The position numbers were made by a program, and so were the translations under genes. Shown in pieces: positions 8,711 to 19,348 of a stretch of DNA of 64,000 nucleotides. The DNA is from Kineosporia mesophila (GTDB lineage: Bacteria; Actinomycetota; Actinomycetes; Actinomycetales; Kineosporiaceae). The DNA lies in assembly GCF_021129235.1 (NCBI RefSeq), contig NZ_JAJOMA010000007.1, positions 124,001-188,000 of the forward strand, given 5' to 3'. Each line of letters starts with the position of its first letter. The stretch's first letter is position 1. The notes under the pieces were generated by a model that was given only the letters and a program-made list of their open reading frames with translations, ran no database searches and was not told the origin of the DNA.

Positions 8711-11170
8711 TCAGCCGCGCAGGCGCTTCATCTCCGGGTCGAACAGCGGTTCCGCCGCCACCGTGGCGGGCAGGCGCCGGTCGAAGTAGCCGATCTCGAC
8801 CCGCTGACCCGGCACCGACAGCGAGGCGGGCAGCCAGGCGTAGGCAATGGGAGCGTCCACCGTGTACCCGTAGGCGGCGCTGGTGACGTAGCCGACGCAG
8901 GCGCCGTCACGGTAGACCGGCTCCTTGCCCAGGGGCTGGTCGTAGGTGGCCGCATTCTCGTCGACGTCGACCAGCAGGCAGGTCAGGCGGCGGGAGACGG
9001 ACTCCTGGCGGGCCACCACGGCTTCCCGCCCGAGGAACGACTCCTTCTGGAGCCGCACCGCGAAGTCCACCCCGGTCTCCCAGGGGTCGTGCTCGAACGT
9101 CATGTCCGTGCCGAACGACCGGTACCCCTTCTCCAGGCGCAGGCTGTTGAAGGCCCCCCGCCCGGCGGCGATCAGGCCGTGCCCCTGACCGGCGGCCCAG
9201 AGCGTGTCCCAGAGCTTCTGGCCCTGGTCGGAGGTGGTGTAGAGCTCCCACCCGAGTTCCCCGACATACGACAGGCGCATCGCGGTGACCGGGATGTAGC
9301 CGATCTGGATCTCCTTGGCGCGGAAATATTTCAGGCCCGCGTTGGAGACGTCGTCGTGGGTCAGGCCGGCCAGCACGTCGCGGGCCCGGGGCCCCCACAG
9401 GCCGATGCAGCAGGTTCCGGGCGTGATGTCGCGGACCTGAGTGAGGCCGTCGTCGGGCAGGTGCCGCGAGAACCAGGCCTCGTCCAGGGCCCCGTTGGCG
9501 CCCACCTGGTAGCGGTCGCGGCCGAGCCGGGCGATGGTGACGTCGCTGCGGATGCCGCCGTCGGCGTCGAGCAGCAGCCCGTAGGTCACCGAGCCGATCG
9601 ACTTGTCCACGTTGCCGGTGAACATCGTCTGCAGGAACGCGGTGGCGCCGCGCCCGGTGACCTCCAGCCGCTTCAGCGCGGTCATGTCGAACATCGACAC
9701 CTGCTCACGGGTGTGCTGCGCCTCGGCCGCGACGATCGGCGACCAGTAGCGCGAGGCCCAGGCGTCCGGTGTGCGCGTCGGGTACTTCGCCACGAGGGGG
9801 GCGTTCGAGCGGTACCACTGCGGGCGCTCCCAGCCCGAGGCCTCCAGGAACATCCCGCCCAGCTCCTGCTGGCGGTGGTAGAAGGGCGTGGTGCGCAGTG
9901 GACGCGGGTCTTCCATCGGCTGGAGCGGGTGCTTGATGTCGTAGACCTCGACGAAGTTCTGGCAGTCCCGGGCCAGCACGTAGTCGGGTGTCAGCTGGTG
10001 CTTCTCGAACCGGTTGACGTCGCACTCGTGCAGGTCGAACGACGAGCAGTGGCCGTCGACCAGCCATTCGGCCATCGCCGCGCCGACCCCGGCCGAGTGC
10101 GTCACCCAGACCGCCTCGGCCACCCAGAAGCCCTCCACCTCGGTCGAGGGCCCGAGCAGCGGGAAGTCGTCGGTGGTGAACGAGAAGATGCCGTTGATCG
10201 CCTCACCCACCGACGTGCCGGCCAGATCGGGCAGCAGGCGCTGGCTTTCGGACCAGGCCGGGGCGAAGTCGTCGGGCGTGAACTCCAGCACCGAGGGCAT
10301 GTCGGGGGCCTCGCCCACGGAGAGGATCTCGTCCTGGGCGACGGGCATCGGCCGGTGGCCGTAGTAGCCGATGCCGATGCCCTCGAAATGCTCCCGGTAG
10401 TACAGGTCGCCGTCCTGGTGCCGCAGGATCGGGCGCGTCGCCTCGGCGGTGGAACCGGCCAGCGAGGGAACGGTTTCGGTCCAGGCCAGCTGGTGCCCGA
10501 GCGGGGTCAGCGGCAGGGTCAGGCCCACCATCGCGGCCACCTTCGGACCCCAGAAACCGGCGCAGCAGACCACCAGATCGGCCTCGATGTCGCCCTGGTC
10601 GGTGCGCACCCCGGTGACCTTGCGGCCGTCGTCGGTGCGCAGCACGTCGAGCACCTCGTGCTGGTCGAGCACCTTCACACCGCGCGACCGGGCCCGCCGC
10701 AACTGTGCCTCCACGGCCCGCACGGCCTTCGCCAGGCCGTCGGTGGGCAGGTGCAGGCCCCCGAGCACCCGCGACTCGTCGAGCATCGGCCACAGGGCCG
10801 TACATTCGGCCGGGGTGATCACCGTGGCGTCGATGCCCCAGGCCGTGGCCCAGCCGGCCCGGCGATGCAGCTCGGCCAGACGTTCCGGGGTGGTCGCGAT
10901 CTCCAGCCCACCCACCTGGAGGAAGCACGGCTCACCGTCCAGGTCGAGCGAGACCAGCTTCTCCACGGTGTATTTCGCCAGCTGCGCCATGGTCTTGGAC
11001 GAGTTGGCCTGGAACACCAGACCGGGCGCGTGCGATGTCGACCCGCCAGGTCTGGGGAGTTCGCCCTGCTCGACCACGGTGATCTCGGTCCAGCCCCGGC
11101 CGGACAGCTCGTCGGCGAGGGCGGCTCCGACGACGCCTGCTCCGATGATGACGACGCGCGGTCCAGTCAT
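8711..11170 (-). CDS. dimethylglycine oxidase (FAD/GcvT-type)
   Basis: 819 residues from ATG 11168-11170 with AGGAGG seven bases upstream. The N-terminal half is a FAD oxidase domain (VVIIGAGVVGAALADELSGRG dinucleotide fold, then GGSTSHAPGLVFQ); the C-terminal half (about 430-819) is a GcvT/aminomethyltransferase domain with GELGWELY and LRLEKGYRSFGTDM. Length, order and many stretches recall Arthrobacter globiformis dimethylglycine oxidase, which oxidises dimethylglycine to sarcosine and passes the one-carbon unit to tetrahydrofolate. Sarcosine dehydrogenase is the main alternative. In context it is the step after betaine demethylation. An operator-like site (11188-11203) sits just upstream. 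Confidence 0.88.
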   Translation of the reverse strand: MTGPRVVIIGAGVVGAALADELSGRGWTEITVVEQGELPRPGGSTSHAPGLVFQANSSKTMAQLAKYTVEKLVSLDLDGEPCFLQVGGLEIATTPERLAELHRRAGWATAWGIDATVITPAECTALWPMLDESRVLGGLHLPTDGLAKAVRAVEAQLRRARSRGVKVLDQHEVLDVLRTDDGRKVTGVRTDQGDIEADLVVCCAGFWGPKVAAMVGLTLPLTPLGHQLAWTETVPSLAGSTAEATRPILRHQDGDLYYREHFEGIGIGYYGHRPMPVAQDEILSVGEAPDMPSVLEFTPDDFAPAWSESQRLLPDLAGTSVGEAINGIFSFTTDDFPLLGPSTEVEGFWVAEAVWVTHSAGVGAAMAEWLVDGHCSSFDLHECDVNRFEKHQLTPDYVLARDCQNFVEVYDIKHPLQPMEDPRPLRTTPFYHRQQELGGMFLEASGWERPQWYRSNAPLVAKYPTRTPDAWASRYWSPIVAAEAQHTREQVSMFDMTALKRLEVTGRGATAFLQTMFTGNVDKSIGSVTYGLLLDADGGIRSDVTIARLGRDRYQVGANGALDEAWFSRHLPDDGLTQVRDITPGTCCIGLWGPRARDVLAGLTHDDVSNAGLKYFRAKEIQIGYIPVTAMRLSYVGELGWELYTTSDQGQKLWDTLWAAGQGHGLIAAGRGAFNSLRLEKGYRSFGTDMTFEHDPWETGVDFAVRLQKESFLGREAVVARQESVSRRLTCLLVDVDENAATYDQPLGKEPVYRDGACVGYVTSAAYGYTVDAPIAYAWLPASLSVPGQRVEIGYFDRRLPATVAAEPLFDPEMKRLRG

Positions 11171-11187
11171 GGCCCAGCCTCCTGTGG

Positions 11188-11203
11188 GTGCGTATTACGC
11201 AAC
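11188..11203. promoter_or_regulatory. betaine-regulon operator, site 1
   Basis: GTGCGTATTACGCAAC, with a perfect 13-bp palindromic core TGCGTATTACGCA, centred about 26 bp upstream of the dimethylglycine oxidase start. Near-identical sequences occur at 15568-15583 and 17625-17640, with variants at 21158-21193. I infer binding by the IclR regulator encoded at 20302-21099. Confidence 0.6.
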
Positions 11204-11362
11204 TCAAATCATCAAGCGCAACTCGACTGTCCAACGTCGGGCGCACTGAGTCAAGAGGCAAGTACGGGCAAAGTGCCACGCCGACCGCGAGAAGCTCAAC
11301 GACGTCCAAAATTGTTGCCCTGAAACGCAACCGGAACATCGAGGCGACCTGACCGCAAAACC

Positions 11363-11398
11363 CGAGCGGGGCAGTGGCCGCAGCCACTGCCCCGCTCG
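11363..11398. terminator. hairpin terminator after proX
   Basis: A 36-bp near-perfect hairpin with arms CGAGCGGGGCAGTGG and CCACTGCCCCGCTCG, starting 9 bp after the proX stop on the minus strand. It would end the proVWX transcript before the dimethylglycine oxidase promoter region. Confidence 0.8.
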
Positions 11399-11406
11399 TG
11401 AAAGAC

Positions 11407-12378
11407 CTACTTGATCCAGGCGTCGACCTTGGCCTGGTTCGCGTCGACCCACTTCTTCGCGGCGTCCTCGTCGTCCATCTTGTCCTCGGCGATGTACTTC
11501 GCCACGATGTTCTGGTCGTCGTTGGTCCAGCTGAAGTTCTTCACCAGCTTCGCGGCCGGGCTGCCCGAGTCCATGAACTCGGTGCGCGCGAACTTGATCA
11601 GCGGAGTCTCCGGGTAGTCGCAGTCGACCTTCTCCGGGTCGGCGTCGCAGCCCTCGCTGTACGCCGGCAGGTCCACCTTCACCAGGGGAACCTCGGAGAG
11701 GAACCACTGCGGCGTGTAGAAGTAGCCCAGCAGCGGGGTCTTCTTCTCCTCGGCCTGACGGAAGGCCGTGATCAGCGCGGCCTCGCTGCCCGCGTAGACC
11801 ACCTTGTAGTCGAGGTCCAGGTTCTTCACCAGGGCCTCGTCATTGGTGACGTACGACGGGTCACCGTCCAGAACCTGGCCCTTGCCGCCCGACTCGGAGG
11901 TCTTGAACAGGTCGGCGTACTTGTTCAGGTTCTTGGAATCGGTGATGTCCGGGTACTTCTCGGCCATCCACGGCGGAACGAACCAGCCGATCTGGCCGAC
12001 GTTGCCGCTCTCGCCGACCTTGGTGGCGACCTTCTGCTCGTCGACGTACTGCTTCTCCAGGTCGGGGTGACCCCAGTCTTCCATGATCACGTCGATCTCG
12101 CCGGAGGCGAATCCCTGCCAGGAGACCTCCTCGGTCAGGTCTTTCGTGTTCACCGAGCAGCCGAGTTCCTTCTCGGCCACGTACTTGACCACGGCGACGT
12201 CGGCCTCGAAGCCGACCCACGGGTTCACGGCCATGTTCACGGTGCCGCAGTCTTCGGCGGAGCCTCCGCCCGACCCGGTGCTGCCGGACTCCACGGTCGC
12301 GCCGCCGCAGCCGGACAGCGCCAGGCCGAGGGCTGCCGCCCCCAAGACGGCCCTCCTGGCCTTGTTATTGTCTAGCAC
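11407..12378 (-). CDS. proX: glycine betaine/proline-betaine ABC transporter, binding lipoprotein
   Basis: 323 residues from a GTG (12376-12378); AGGAGG lies ten bases upstream. A lipoprotein signal ends at LGLALSGCGG (lipobox Cys about 24), then a Gly/Ser-rich tether. The mature part is of the OpuAC/ProX type: NMAVNPWVGFEADVAVVKYVAEKELGCSV, then VIMEDWGHP and a Trp-rich pocket (IGWFVPPWMAEKYPDI, YFYTPQWFLSEVPLV) that would cage the trimethylammonium group. It captures betaine outside the membrane for the permease and ATPase genes upstream. Adjacent catabolic genes suggest uptake for growth as well as osmoprotection. Confidence 0.88.
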   Translation of the reverse strand: MLDNNKARRAVLGAAALGLALSGCGGATVESGSTGSGGGSAEDCGTVNMAVNPWVGFEADVAVVKYVAEKELGCSVNTKDLTEEVSWQGFASGEIDVIMEDWGHPDLEKQYVDEQKVATKVGESGNVGQIGWFVPPWMAEKYPDITDSKNLNKYADLFKTSESGGKGQVLDGDPSYVTNDEALVKNLDLDYKVVYAGSEAALITAFRQAEEKKTPLLGYFYTPQWFLSEVPLVKVDLPAYSEGCDADPEKVDCDYPETPLIKFARTEFMDSGSPAAKLVKNFSWTNDDQNIVAKYIAEDKMDDEDAAKKWVDANQAKVDAWIK

Positions 12379-12433
12379 GGGGTTTCATCCTCCTGATGGG
12401 CATGCATGAATCTGGAACGGCACGCACTTACTG

Positions 12434-14401
12434 TCAGGCCGTGCGCCGGCGTTCGGCGGCGGCCTGAGTGATCCGGTTGAGCATGATGCCCAGGATGACG
12501 ATGGCAAACCCGGCGGTGAGGCCCTTGCCGAACAGCTCACCCTGTGAGAAGCCCGCCACCACGTCGTATCCCAGCGCGCCGGCACCGACCAGGCCACCGA
12601 CCACGATCATCGCGAGCACATAGCAGATGCCCTGGTTGGCCGCGAGGACCAGCGCCTGCCGGGCCATCGGGATCTGCACCTTCCAGATGATCTGGGTGCT
12701 GCTGGATCCCGAGGCGATCGCGGCCTCGACGGTGGTCGCCGAGACCCCGGAGATGCCGTCGGCCACCACCTTGATCACCACCGGCGCAGCGTAGAGCACG
12801 GCGGCCAGGATGGCGGTGAACCGGCTGGCGGCGAACAGGGCCAGGAACGGCACCAGGTAGACGAACGGCGGCATCACCTGAAGCGCGTCGAGCACCGGCC
12901 GGATCACCATGTCGGCGCGCCGGCTGCGGGCCATCCAGACGCCGACCACGATCCCGATCACCATCGTGGCGGCGGTGGCGATCAGCGTGGCGGCCAGCGT
13001 GGTCATGCTGTCCTGCCAGAGTCCGCTGAACACCAGACCGGCCACGCAGAACGCGGTGAGCACGGTGACCCGGAGATTGCCGAGCAGATAGGCCAGCGCC
13101 AGCAGCAGGGCCGCGACCAGCCACCACGGCGACTCCACCAGCAGCGTCTGCAACGGGTCGATCAGCAGCAGGCTGGTGGTGTCTTTCATCCAGCCGGTGA
13201 CGTCCGACGCCTGGGTCGTGAACCAGTCGGCGAAATTACCGCTGATCCGGGCAATGTCGTTGCCGAAGTTGATGTCGGTGCTGCCCACGGTGTCCGGGAA
13301 CTCGGCCGCCCAGATGAAGGTGCGGGAGAGATAGATCGCGAACAGCGTGAGGACGCCCGCCACCCCCAGGAGGGGAAGCCGGAGTTTGGAGGGCCGATGG
13401 GTACGGGCCCGCCGGCTCGCGGCCGTGGTCAGCCGGTCCAGCACGATCGCCATCACCACGATCGCCAGCCCGGCGTTGAACGAGGTGCCGACGTCGAGGG
13501 TCTGGAGCGCCTTGAGGATGGTCTTGCCCAGACCGGGCGCGTCGATCAGCGAGGCCACGGTGGCCATCGAGAGCGCGGCCATGATGGTCTGGTTCAGGCC
13601 GAGCACGATGGTGCGCGTCGACATCGGCAGCAGCACGCCGGTCAGCCTCTGGAACCCGTTGGCACCCAGCGACTCGGAAGCCTCGACGCTGGCCCGCGGC
13701 ACGGACCGGATGCCGTGCGCGGTGTAGCGCACGGCCGGTGGCAGCGCGTAGACCAGGGTGACGAGGGTGGCCGAGGCCGGCCCGATGAGGAACAGCAGGG
13801 CGAACGGGGAGAGGTAGACGAAGGTCGGCATCGTCTGGAGGAAGTCCAGTACCGGCGTGACCACCGCGTTGACCCGGTCGGACAGGCCGGCCCAGATGCC
13901 CAGCGGGATACCGATCACCAGCGCCAGCAGCACGGCCGAGAGGGTGAGGGCGAGCGTGTCCATGCTCTCTTCCCACAGCCCCTGCAGGCCGATGAAACCG
14001 AAGCCCGCGATCACCAGGAGCGCCACCCGCAGGTTGGCGAAGGCCACCGCGATCAGCGTGATGATCGAGACCACGCCCAGCCAGCCGATCACCGGCACCG
14101 GGCGGCCGTAACTCGGCTGCGCGATGAGGTTCTGGATCAACGTGGTGAGACCGTCGACGAAAGCCCGGATCTCGTTGAAGAAATACAGGAAGAGCGGGCT
14201 GTCGTTGCGGTTGGTCGTGACCCAGTGATTCACGTCGTTGAACCAGCGGTGCAGCGCCGTGGTGTCCGAGGGCACCAGCGAGAGTGTGTTCTGACCACGG
14301 AACACCGCGGCCAGCACCACGAAAACCACCAGCACGGCCGCGATGATCCGGCCCCGGCCGGGTTTCGCGATGGCCGCCCGGGAGGCCGTCAGCACGGTCA
14401 C
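12434..14401 (-). CDS. proW: glycine betaine ABC transporter permease, tandem double-domain
   Basis: 655 residues from a GTG that overlaps the proV stop (GTGA). It contains two complete permease domains in tandem. The first (about 150-330) holds the EAA-type loop [21 protein letters not shown]; the second (about 470-645) holds [22 protein letters not shown]. Each has five or more membrane helices, and an extracytoplasmic stretch (about 360-420) joins them. ProW is usually a single domain that dimerises, so this is a fused dimer. The fusion may allow the two halves to specialise. Its partners are ProV and ProX in the same operon. Confidence 0.86.
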   Translation of the reverse strand: MTVLTASRAAIAKPGRGRIIAAVLVVFVVLAAVFRGQNTLSLVPSDTTALHRWFNDVNHWVTTNRNDSPLFLYFFNEIRAFVDGLTTLIQNLIAQPSYGRPVPVIGWLGVVSIITLIAVAFANLRVALLVIAGFGFIGLQGLWEESMDTLALTLSAVLLALVIGIPLGIWAGLSDRVNAVVTPVLDFLQTMPTFVYLSPFALLFLIGPASATLVTLVYALPPAVRYTAHGIRSVPRASVEASESLGANGFQRLTGVLLPMSTRTIVLGLNQTIMAALSMATVASLIDAPGLGKTILKALQTLDVGTSFNAGLAIVVMAIVLDRLTTAASRRARTHRPSKLRLPLLGVAGVLTLFAIYLSRTFIWAAEFPDTVGSTDINFGNDIARISGNFADWFTTQASDVTGWMKDTTSLLLIDPLQTLLVESPWWLVAALLLALAYLLGNLRVTVLTAFCVAGLVFSGLWQDSMTTLAATLIATAATMVIGIVVGVWMARSRRADMVIRPVLDALQVMPPFVYLVPFLALFAASRFTAILAAVLYAAPVVIKVVADGISGVSATTVEAAIASGSSSTQIIWKVQIPMARQALVLAANQGICYVLAMIVVGGLVGAGALGYDVVAGFSQGELFGKGLTAGFAIVILGIMLNRITQAAAERRRTA

Positions 14402-15498
14402 CGGGCGCCTGCCACGATCGCGAGAATCTCTTCCTGGCCGACGATTCCGAGCAGCTTGCCGGCCTTGTCCACCACCTTGACGGGCTTGTGGCTCTCCAGC
14501 ACCACACGGGTGGCGTCGCGCACCACCACCTCCGGCCCCAGTTCCGGGCCGTCGGTCGGGTCGGCGTCGGAGACCGGCCGCATGATCCAGCGCAGGGTGA
14601 GCACGTCGCCCTTGGGCACGTCCGAGACGAAGTCCCGCACGTAGTCGTCGGCCGGGGCCCCGACCAGCTCGTCGCCCGTGCCGATCTGGACCGGCCGGCC
14701 GTCGCGCATGATCAGGATGCGGTCGCCGAGTTTCAGCGCCTCGGAGAGGTCGTGGGTGATGAAGATCATGGTCTTGCCCAGCTCGCGGTGCAGCCGGATG
14801 ACCTCGTTCTGCATGTCCCGCCGGATCAGCGGGTCGAGCGCGGAGAAGGGCTCGTCGAAGAGCATCAGGTCGGGCTCCACGGCCAGCGCCCGGGCCAGGC
14901 CCACCCGCTGCTGCATACCGCCGGACAGCTGATCGGGGTAGGAGTTTTCGTAACCGGCGAGGCCGACCAGCTCGATCACCTCGTCGGCGCGCTTACGCCG
15001 CTCGGCCCGGCCGGCGCCGCGCACCTCGAGGCCGTAGGCCACGTTGTCGGCCACCCGTCGGTGCGGGAGCAGGCCGAAATTCTGGAACACCATGGAGAAC
15101 TTGTGACGACGCAGTTCTCGCAGGCGCTTCGCGTCAGCCTCGAGCAGGTTCTCGCCCTCGAAGACCACCGAACCACTGGTGGGTTCGATGAGCCGGGTGA
15201 GACATCGCACCAGCGTGGACTTACCGGAGCCGGACAGGCCCATCACCACGAACACCTCGCCCGGGGCCACGTCGAACGAGACGTCGCGCACCGCGATGGT
15301 GTTACCCGTGCGCTGCATCAGTTCCTTGCGCGGGAGCTCACACAATTCTTTATTTGCCGGTACGGCAGCGGCTTTCGGGCCGAAGACCATCCACAGGTCG
15401 CGCACCGAGATATGCGGTGCGGCGGGGGCGGTGGTCGGTTCGGCGCTCGTTCCGGGCACTACGGCCAGGTCTTGACTGTCCCCGGTGACGGCGGCCAT
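14398..15498 (-). CDS. proV: glycine betaine ABC transporter ATP-binding protein
   Basis: 366 residues. Walker [11 protein letters not shown]-loop FQNFGLLPH, signature LSGGMQQR, Walker B LMLFDEP and switch ITHD are intact. The long N-terminal part with [17 protein letters not shown] is typical of ProV/OpuAA, and a C-terminal CBS-type region (about 285-366) could sense ionic strength, as in OpuA. It is the first gene of the proV-proW-proX operon. The ATG at 15496-15498 has AGGTGAG upstream. An operator-like palindrome lies 70-85 bp upstream. Confidence 0.9.
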   Translation of the reverse strand: MAAVTGDSQDLAVVPGTSAEPTTAPAAPHISVRDLWMVFGPKAAAVPANKELCELPRKELMQRTGNTIAVRDVSFDVAPGEVFVVMGLSGSGKSTLVRCLTRLIEPTSGSVVFEGENLLEADAKRLRELRRHKFSMVFQNFGLLPHRRVADNVAYGLEVRGAGRAERRKRADEVIELVGLAGYENSYPDQLSGGMQQRVGLARALAVEPDLMLFDEPFSALDPLIRRDMQNEVIRLHRELGKTMIFITHDLSEALKLGDRILIMRDGRPVQIGTGDELVGAPADDYVRDFVSDVPKGDVLTLRWIMRPVSDADPTDGPELGPEVVVRDATRVVLESHKPVKVVDKAGKLLGIVGQEEILAIVAGAR

Positions 15499-15567
15499 CG
15501 CTCACCTTTCTGATTATCCACAACGGAAGGGCCAATGGCCCTGGGCGAGCTACGGACTTCATGAAAT

Positions 15568-15583
15568 GTTGCGTATGGCGCAC
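15568..15583. promoter_or_regulatory. betaine-regulon operator, site 2 (proVWX promoter)
   Basis: GTTGCGTATGGCGCAC, matching the reverse complement of site 1 at 13 of 16 positions and site 4 at 13 of 16. It lies in the 385-bp gap between betA and proV (15499-15883). The rest of that gap shows no gene and no strong hairpin. Confidence 0.55.
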
Positions 15584-15883
15584 TACGATTCTTCTTGGGG
15601 GACACACTGTGCCCGTGGTGAGGTCATGGTCAAGGTATACGGTCGTTTCGGTGTGGTTAATCTAGCCAAAGCCGTAGCTATACCCGAATCTCCGTCGCCC
15701 AATCGTGACATGACGCACTGTTGGTCACCCGTTCACTCTGAGTAGTGATTACGGACGACCAACAGGCGCTTTGCGTATCGTGCGGTGCGAGGGTGGCCCG
15801 GTGGGGCGGCTTGCGCCGAACGGTTTTCGGGCCGCCGGTTGAAGGCGGATCGAGAAGCGTTGAAGGAGGGCGTCGCGGCTTTC

Positions 15884-17581
15884 CTAAGCCGACTGCTCGC
15901 TACTCACGACGTGCCGATAGAACGGCACCGGCTGCGCTTCCAGAGGCGTGTTTCCACCGATCAGGTCGGCCGCCTTCTCCGCGAGCATGATGACCGGCGC
16001 GTAGATGTTTCCGTTGGTGACGTAGGGCATGACCGAGGCGTCGGCGACGCGCAGGCCGGGAACTCCGTGAACGCCCATCGTGAGGGGATCGACGACGGCG
16101 AGGTCGTCGGTGCCCATCTTCGCCGTGCAGGACGGGTGGTAGGCCGTCTCGGCGTCGCGGGCGACCCAGTCCAGGATCTCCTCGTCGGTGCTCACTTCGG
16201 GGCCGGGGGAGATCTCCCCGTCGCTGAAGTCGGCGAAGGCGGGCTGGGCGAGGATCTCGCGCGCCACGTGGATCGCCTCGACCCACTCCCGCCGGTCCTG
16301 TTCGGTGGAGAGGTAGTTGAAGGTCATGGCCGGGGCCCGGCGCGGATCGGTGCTGGTGATCTTCACGCTGCCCCGGGCGTCGGAGTACATCGGGCCGATG
16401 TGCACCTGGTAGCCGTGGTCGGCCGCCGGGGAGCTGCCGTCGTAGCGCACGGCCACCGGCAGGAAGTGGAACATCAGGTTGGGGTAGCCGACGTCGTCGT
16501 TGCTGCGGGCGAACCCGCCGCCCTCGAAGTGGTTCGTGGAGGCCGGGCCGGTCTTGCGCAGCAGCCACTCCAGGCCGATCGCCGGGCGGCGCCACAGCTT
16601 GAGCGAGGGGTTCAGTGACACCGGCTGCTTGCAGGCGTGCTGCACGTAGACCTCGAGGTGGTCCTGAAGGTTCTCGCCCACCCCGGGCAGGTCGGCCACC
16701 ACGTCGATACCGAGCTTGCCCAGTTCGGCCGCGTTCCCGATGCCGGACAGCTGCAGCAGCTGCGGGGTGTTGATCGCACCGCCGGCCAGGACGACCTCAC
16801 CGGCCTCCACCCGCTGCGGGCCCGATCCGACCCGCCCGAGAGGCCCACCGAACGGAAGGGATCGTGTGTACTCCACCCCGACCGCGCGTCCATCCTTGAA
16901 GATCACCCGGTGGACCAGCGAAAGCGTTCTCACCGTCAGGTTTTTCCGGATCTTCCGGACCGGGTGCACGTAGGCGCGGGCGGCCGACAGCCGCCGGCCG
17001 TTGCGGATCGTGCGGTCGAACTCGTGGAAACCCTCTTGCTGGTAGCCGTTCACGTCGTCCGTGAGCGGGTGGCCGGCCTGCTGCACGGCCTCGAAGAACG
17101 CCGAGAACAACGGGTTCGTGGCCGGGCCGCGCTCCAGTTCCAGGGGGCCGTCACCGCCACGCCACTCGTCCGCCCCGGTCAGGCAGTTCTCCATTTTCTT
17201 GAAATACGGTAGACAATGCGCGTAATCCCAGGACTGCATGCCCGGGTCCGCGCCCCACCGCTCGAAGTCCAGGGGGTTGCCGCGCTGGAAGATCATGCCG
17301 TTGATGCTCGACGAACCACCGAGCACCTTCCCCCGGCCGTGCGAGACCCGCCGCCCGTGCATGAAGGGTTCGGGTTCGCTCTGGTACCGCCAGTCGTAGA
17401 GCGGATTCCCGATCACCATGGTCAGGGCCGCGGGCATGTGGATCAGCAGGTCCCAGGCGAAGTCGGATCTGCCGGCCTCCAGTACCAGCACGCTGGTGGA
17501 GGGGTCTTCGCTCAGCCGGTTCGCCAGTACACACCCGGCCGAACCACCGCCGACGATGACGTAGTCGTACCGCTCGACCAT
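15884..17581 (-). CDS. betA: choline dehydrogenase (GMC oxidoreductase)
   Basis: 565 residues from ATG 17579-17581, which has AGGAGG six bases upstream; longer starts would run through the operator region. FAD-binding [20 protein letters not shown] at the N-terminus, GMC signatures [15 protein letters not shown] and [22 protein letters not shown], and the C-terminal active-site His in [10 protein letters not shown]. It oxidises choline to betaine aldehyde and can continue to betaine. It diverges from betB across 116 bp that carry a shared operator. Another alcohol oxidase of the GMC family is possible, but the context favours BetA. Confidence 0.86.
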   Translation of the reverse strand: MVERYDYVIVGGGSAGCVLANRLSEDPSTSVLVLEAGRSDFAWDLLIHMPAALTMVIGNPLYDWRYQSEPEPFMHGRRVSHGRGKVLGGSSSINGMIFQRGNPLDFERWGADPGMQSWDYAHCLPYFKKMENCLTGADEWRGGDGPLELERGPATNPLFSAFFEAVQQAGHPLTDDVNGYQQEGFHEFDRTIRNGRRLSAARAYVHPVRKIRKNLTVRTLSLVHRVIFKDGRAVGVEYTRSLPFGGPLGRVGSGPQRVEAGEVVLAGGAINTPQLLQLSGIGNAAELGKLGIDVVADLPGVGENLQDHLEVYVQHACKQPVSLNPSLKLWRRPAIGLEWLLRKTGPASTNHFEGGGFARSNDDVGYPNLMFHFLPVAVRYDGSSPAADHGYQVHIGPMYSDARGSVKITSTDPRRAPAMTFNYLSTEQDRREWVEAIHVAREILAQPAFADFSDGEISPGPEVSTDEEILDWVARDAETAYHPSCTAKMGTDDLAVVDPLTMGVHGVPGLRVADASVMPYVTNGNIYAPVIMLAEKAADLIGGNTPLEAQPVPFYRHVVSSEQSA

Positions 17582-17624
17582 GCCTGTCCTCCTGATGACC
17601 GGGGCGGGCAAACCGCCTACCATC

Positions 17625-17640
17625 GTTGCGTCATACGCAC
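17625..17640. promoter_or_regulatory. betaine-regulon operator, betA/betB promoter
   Basis: GTTGCGTCATACGCAC in the 116-bp divergent gap, 44 bp from the betA start and 57 bp from the betB start. It agrees with the motif at 11188 (reverse complement) at 14 of 16 positions. A looser half-site pair (GCGTTCC...AATGCAAC) follows at 17642-17660, so two proteins could bind side by side. Confidence 0.6.
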
Positions 17641-17697
17641 TGCGTTCCAGACAATGCAACGGCCACAGTGAATCATCACGATTGGTGAGGGGTCTAG

Positions 17698-19209
17698 ATG
17701 TCATCCGCGGCTACTCAGCTCGCAGTCTCCCTCGACGGCACGCCCACGGTGCCCGGCACGCTCTACATCGGTGGGCAGTGGCGCTCCGCGTCCGGGCATC
17801 GCGCGGTGCTGAATCCCGCTGATGCCAGAGAGATAGGCCAGGTGGACGAGGCCTCGGCCGCCGATGTGGAGGCCGCCGTCGCCGCCGCGCGGGCGGCCTT
17901 CGACGCGGGGGAGTGGAGCTCGACCTCGCCGGCAGAACGCAGCGCGATTCTCGGGAGGGTCGCCGATCTACTACAGGCCAACCGGGCCCAGATCGCTCGC
18001 ATCGAGACGCTTGACACCGGAAAAACCTTGCGCGAGAGCGAGATAGATGTCGATGACGTGACATCTGTGTTTCGTTATTACGCGGCGCTGGCTCTCGGCG
18101 AGCCGGGCCGGCTGGTCGACGCGGGCAACCCCGCCGTCATCAGCCGGGTCGTGTACGAGCCGGTCGGGGTCTGCGCGCTGATCGGTCCGTGGAACTATCC
18201 GTTGTTGCAGATCTCCTGGAAGATTGCCCCCGCTCTCGCGGCCGGCTGCACCGCGGTGCTCAAACCCAGCGAGGTCACGCCCCTCACCACGATCGTGCTG
18301 GTGGGACTGCTGGAAGACGCGGGGGTGCCTGCGGGGGTGGTGAACCTGCTGCTCGGGTCGGGTGCGGTGGCGGGCGCGGGTCTCGTCGAGAGCGAGGATG
18401 TCGACCTGGTCTCGTTCACCGGCGGGCTGAACACCGGGCGCTCGATCATGCGCACGGCGGCGGACACGGTGAAGAAGGTCGCGCTCGAGCTGGGCGGCAA
18501 GAACCCGCACATCGTCTTCGCCGACGCCGACCGGGAGGCCGCTCTCGACGCCGCCCTGACCGGCGTCTTCCTGCACGCCGGGCAGGTCTGCTCGGCCGGC
18601 ACCCGGCTGATCCTCGAAGACAGCATCCACGACGACTTCGTCGCCGAGCTGGTGCGCCGGGCTGAGCTGATCCGCATCGGTGACGGTCTCTCCGAGGAGA
18701 CCGAGATGCCGCCGCTGGTCTCCGCCCAGCACCTGGCCAAGGTGGAGGACCACGTGCGGATCGGTCTGGAGGAGGGCGCCAAGCTGCTCACCGGCGGTGC
18801 CCGGCTCTCCGACGACCAGACGGGGTACTTCTACCGGCCAACCGTTTTCGTCAACTGCACGGGCGTGATGCGGATCGTGCAGGAAGAGACCTTCGGGCCC
18901 ATCGTCACCGTCGAGCGCTTCAGCAGTGAGGACGAGGCGGTCCGCCTGGGCAACGACACCCGGTACGGGCTGGCCGGGGGCGTCTGGACCTCGGACCGGG
19001 GCAAGGCCCACCGCGTGTCCCGGCGGCTGCGGCACGGCACGATCTGGATCAACGACTTCGGGCCGTACCTGCCGCAGGCCGAGTGGGGCGGTTTCAAGCT
19101 GTCCGGCACCGGGCGTGAGCTGGGCCCCTCCGGGCTGGCGGAGTACCGCGAGGCCAAGCACGTCTACGAGAACACCGAGCCGGCGGCGCAGCACTGGTTC
19201 TCCGGCTGA
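17698..19209 (+). CDS. betB: betaine aldehyde dehydrogenase
   Basis: 503 residues from ATG 17698 with GAGGGG five bases upstream. An aldehyde dehydrogenase of normal length with the catalytic pair Glu264 ([10 protein letters not shown]) and Cys298 ([11 protein letters not shown]), and the NAD region GPWNYPLLQ...FTGG. It oxidises betaine aldehyde to glycine betaine with NAD(P)+. Its position opposite betA across a common operator supports this substrate over other aldehydes. Confidence 0.9.
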   Translation: MSSAATQLAVSLDGTPTVPGTLYIGGQWRSASGHRAVLNPADAREIGQVDEASAADVEAAVAAARAAFDAGEWSSTSPAERSAILGRVADLLQANRAQIARIETLDTGKTLRESEIDVDDVTSVFRYYAALALGEPGRLVDAGNPAVISRVVYEPVGVCALIGPWNYPLLQISWKIAPALAAGCTAVLKPSEVTPLTTIVLVGLLEDAGVPAGVVNLLLGSGAVAGAGLVESEDVDLVSFTGGLNTGRSIMRTAADTVKKVALELGGKNPHIVFADADREAALDAALTGVFLHAGQVCSAGTRLILEDSIHDDFVAELVRRAELIRIGDGLSEETEMPPLVSAQHLAKVEDHVRIGLEEGAKLLTGGARLSDDQTGYFYRPTVFVNCTGVMRIVQEETFGPIVTVERFSSEDEAVRLGNDTRYGLAGGVWTSDRGKAHRVSRRLRHGTIWINDFGPYLPQAEWGGFKLSGTGRELGPSGLAEYREAKHVYENTEPAAQHWFSG

Positions 19210-19348
19210 CCACGAATTCCCGCGCCGCGCTGCAACGCTGATCCATCGGGTGACGTCGGGGTGTTGGTGCTGGTCGACGGGCTGCTAGGTTCGCGCGACC
19301 CTGACCGCCAGCACCACCCCTTGACCGCCGACATCATGGAGAGCCCGC

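Noticed and set aside
9089-11323. Long plus-strand frame of 744 codons opposite the dimethylglycine oxidase gene
   Set aside because: Shadow frame of a high-GC gene: no family signature, and composition dominated by Gly, Arg, His, Gln and Val. The minus-strand frame has clear domains.
15772-15787. TTTGCGTATCGTGCGG near the betA 3' end considered as another betaine operator
   Set aside because: Only the left half matches, and it lies about 275 bp upstream of the proV start.
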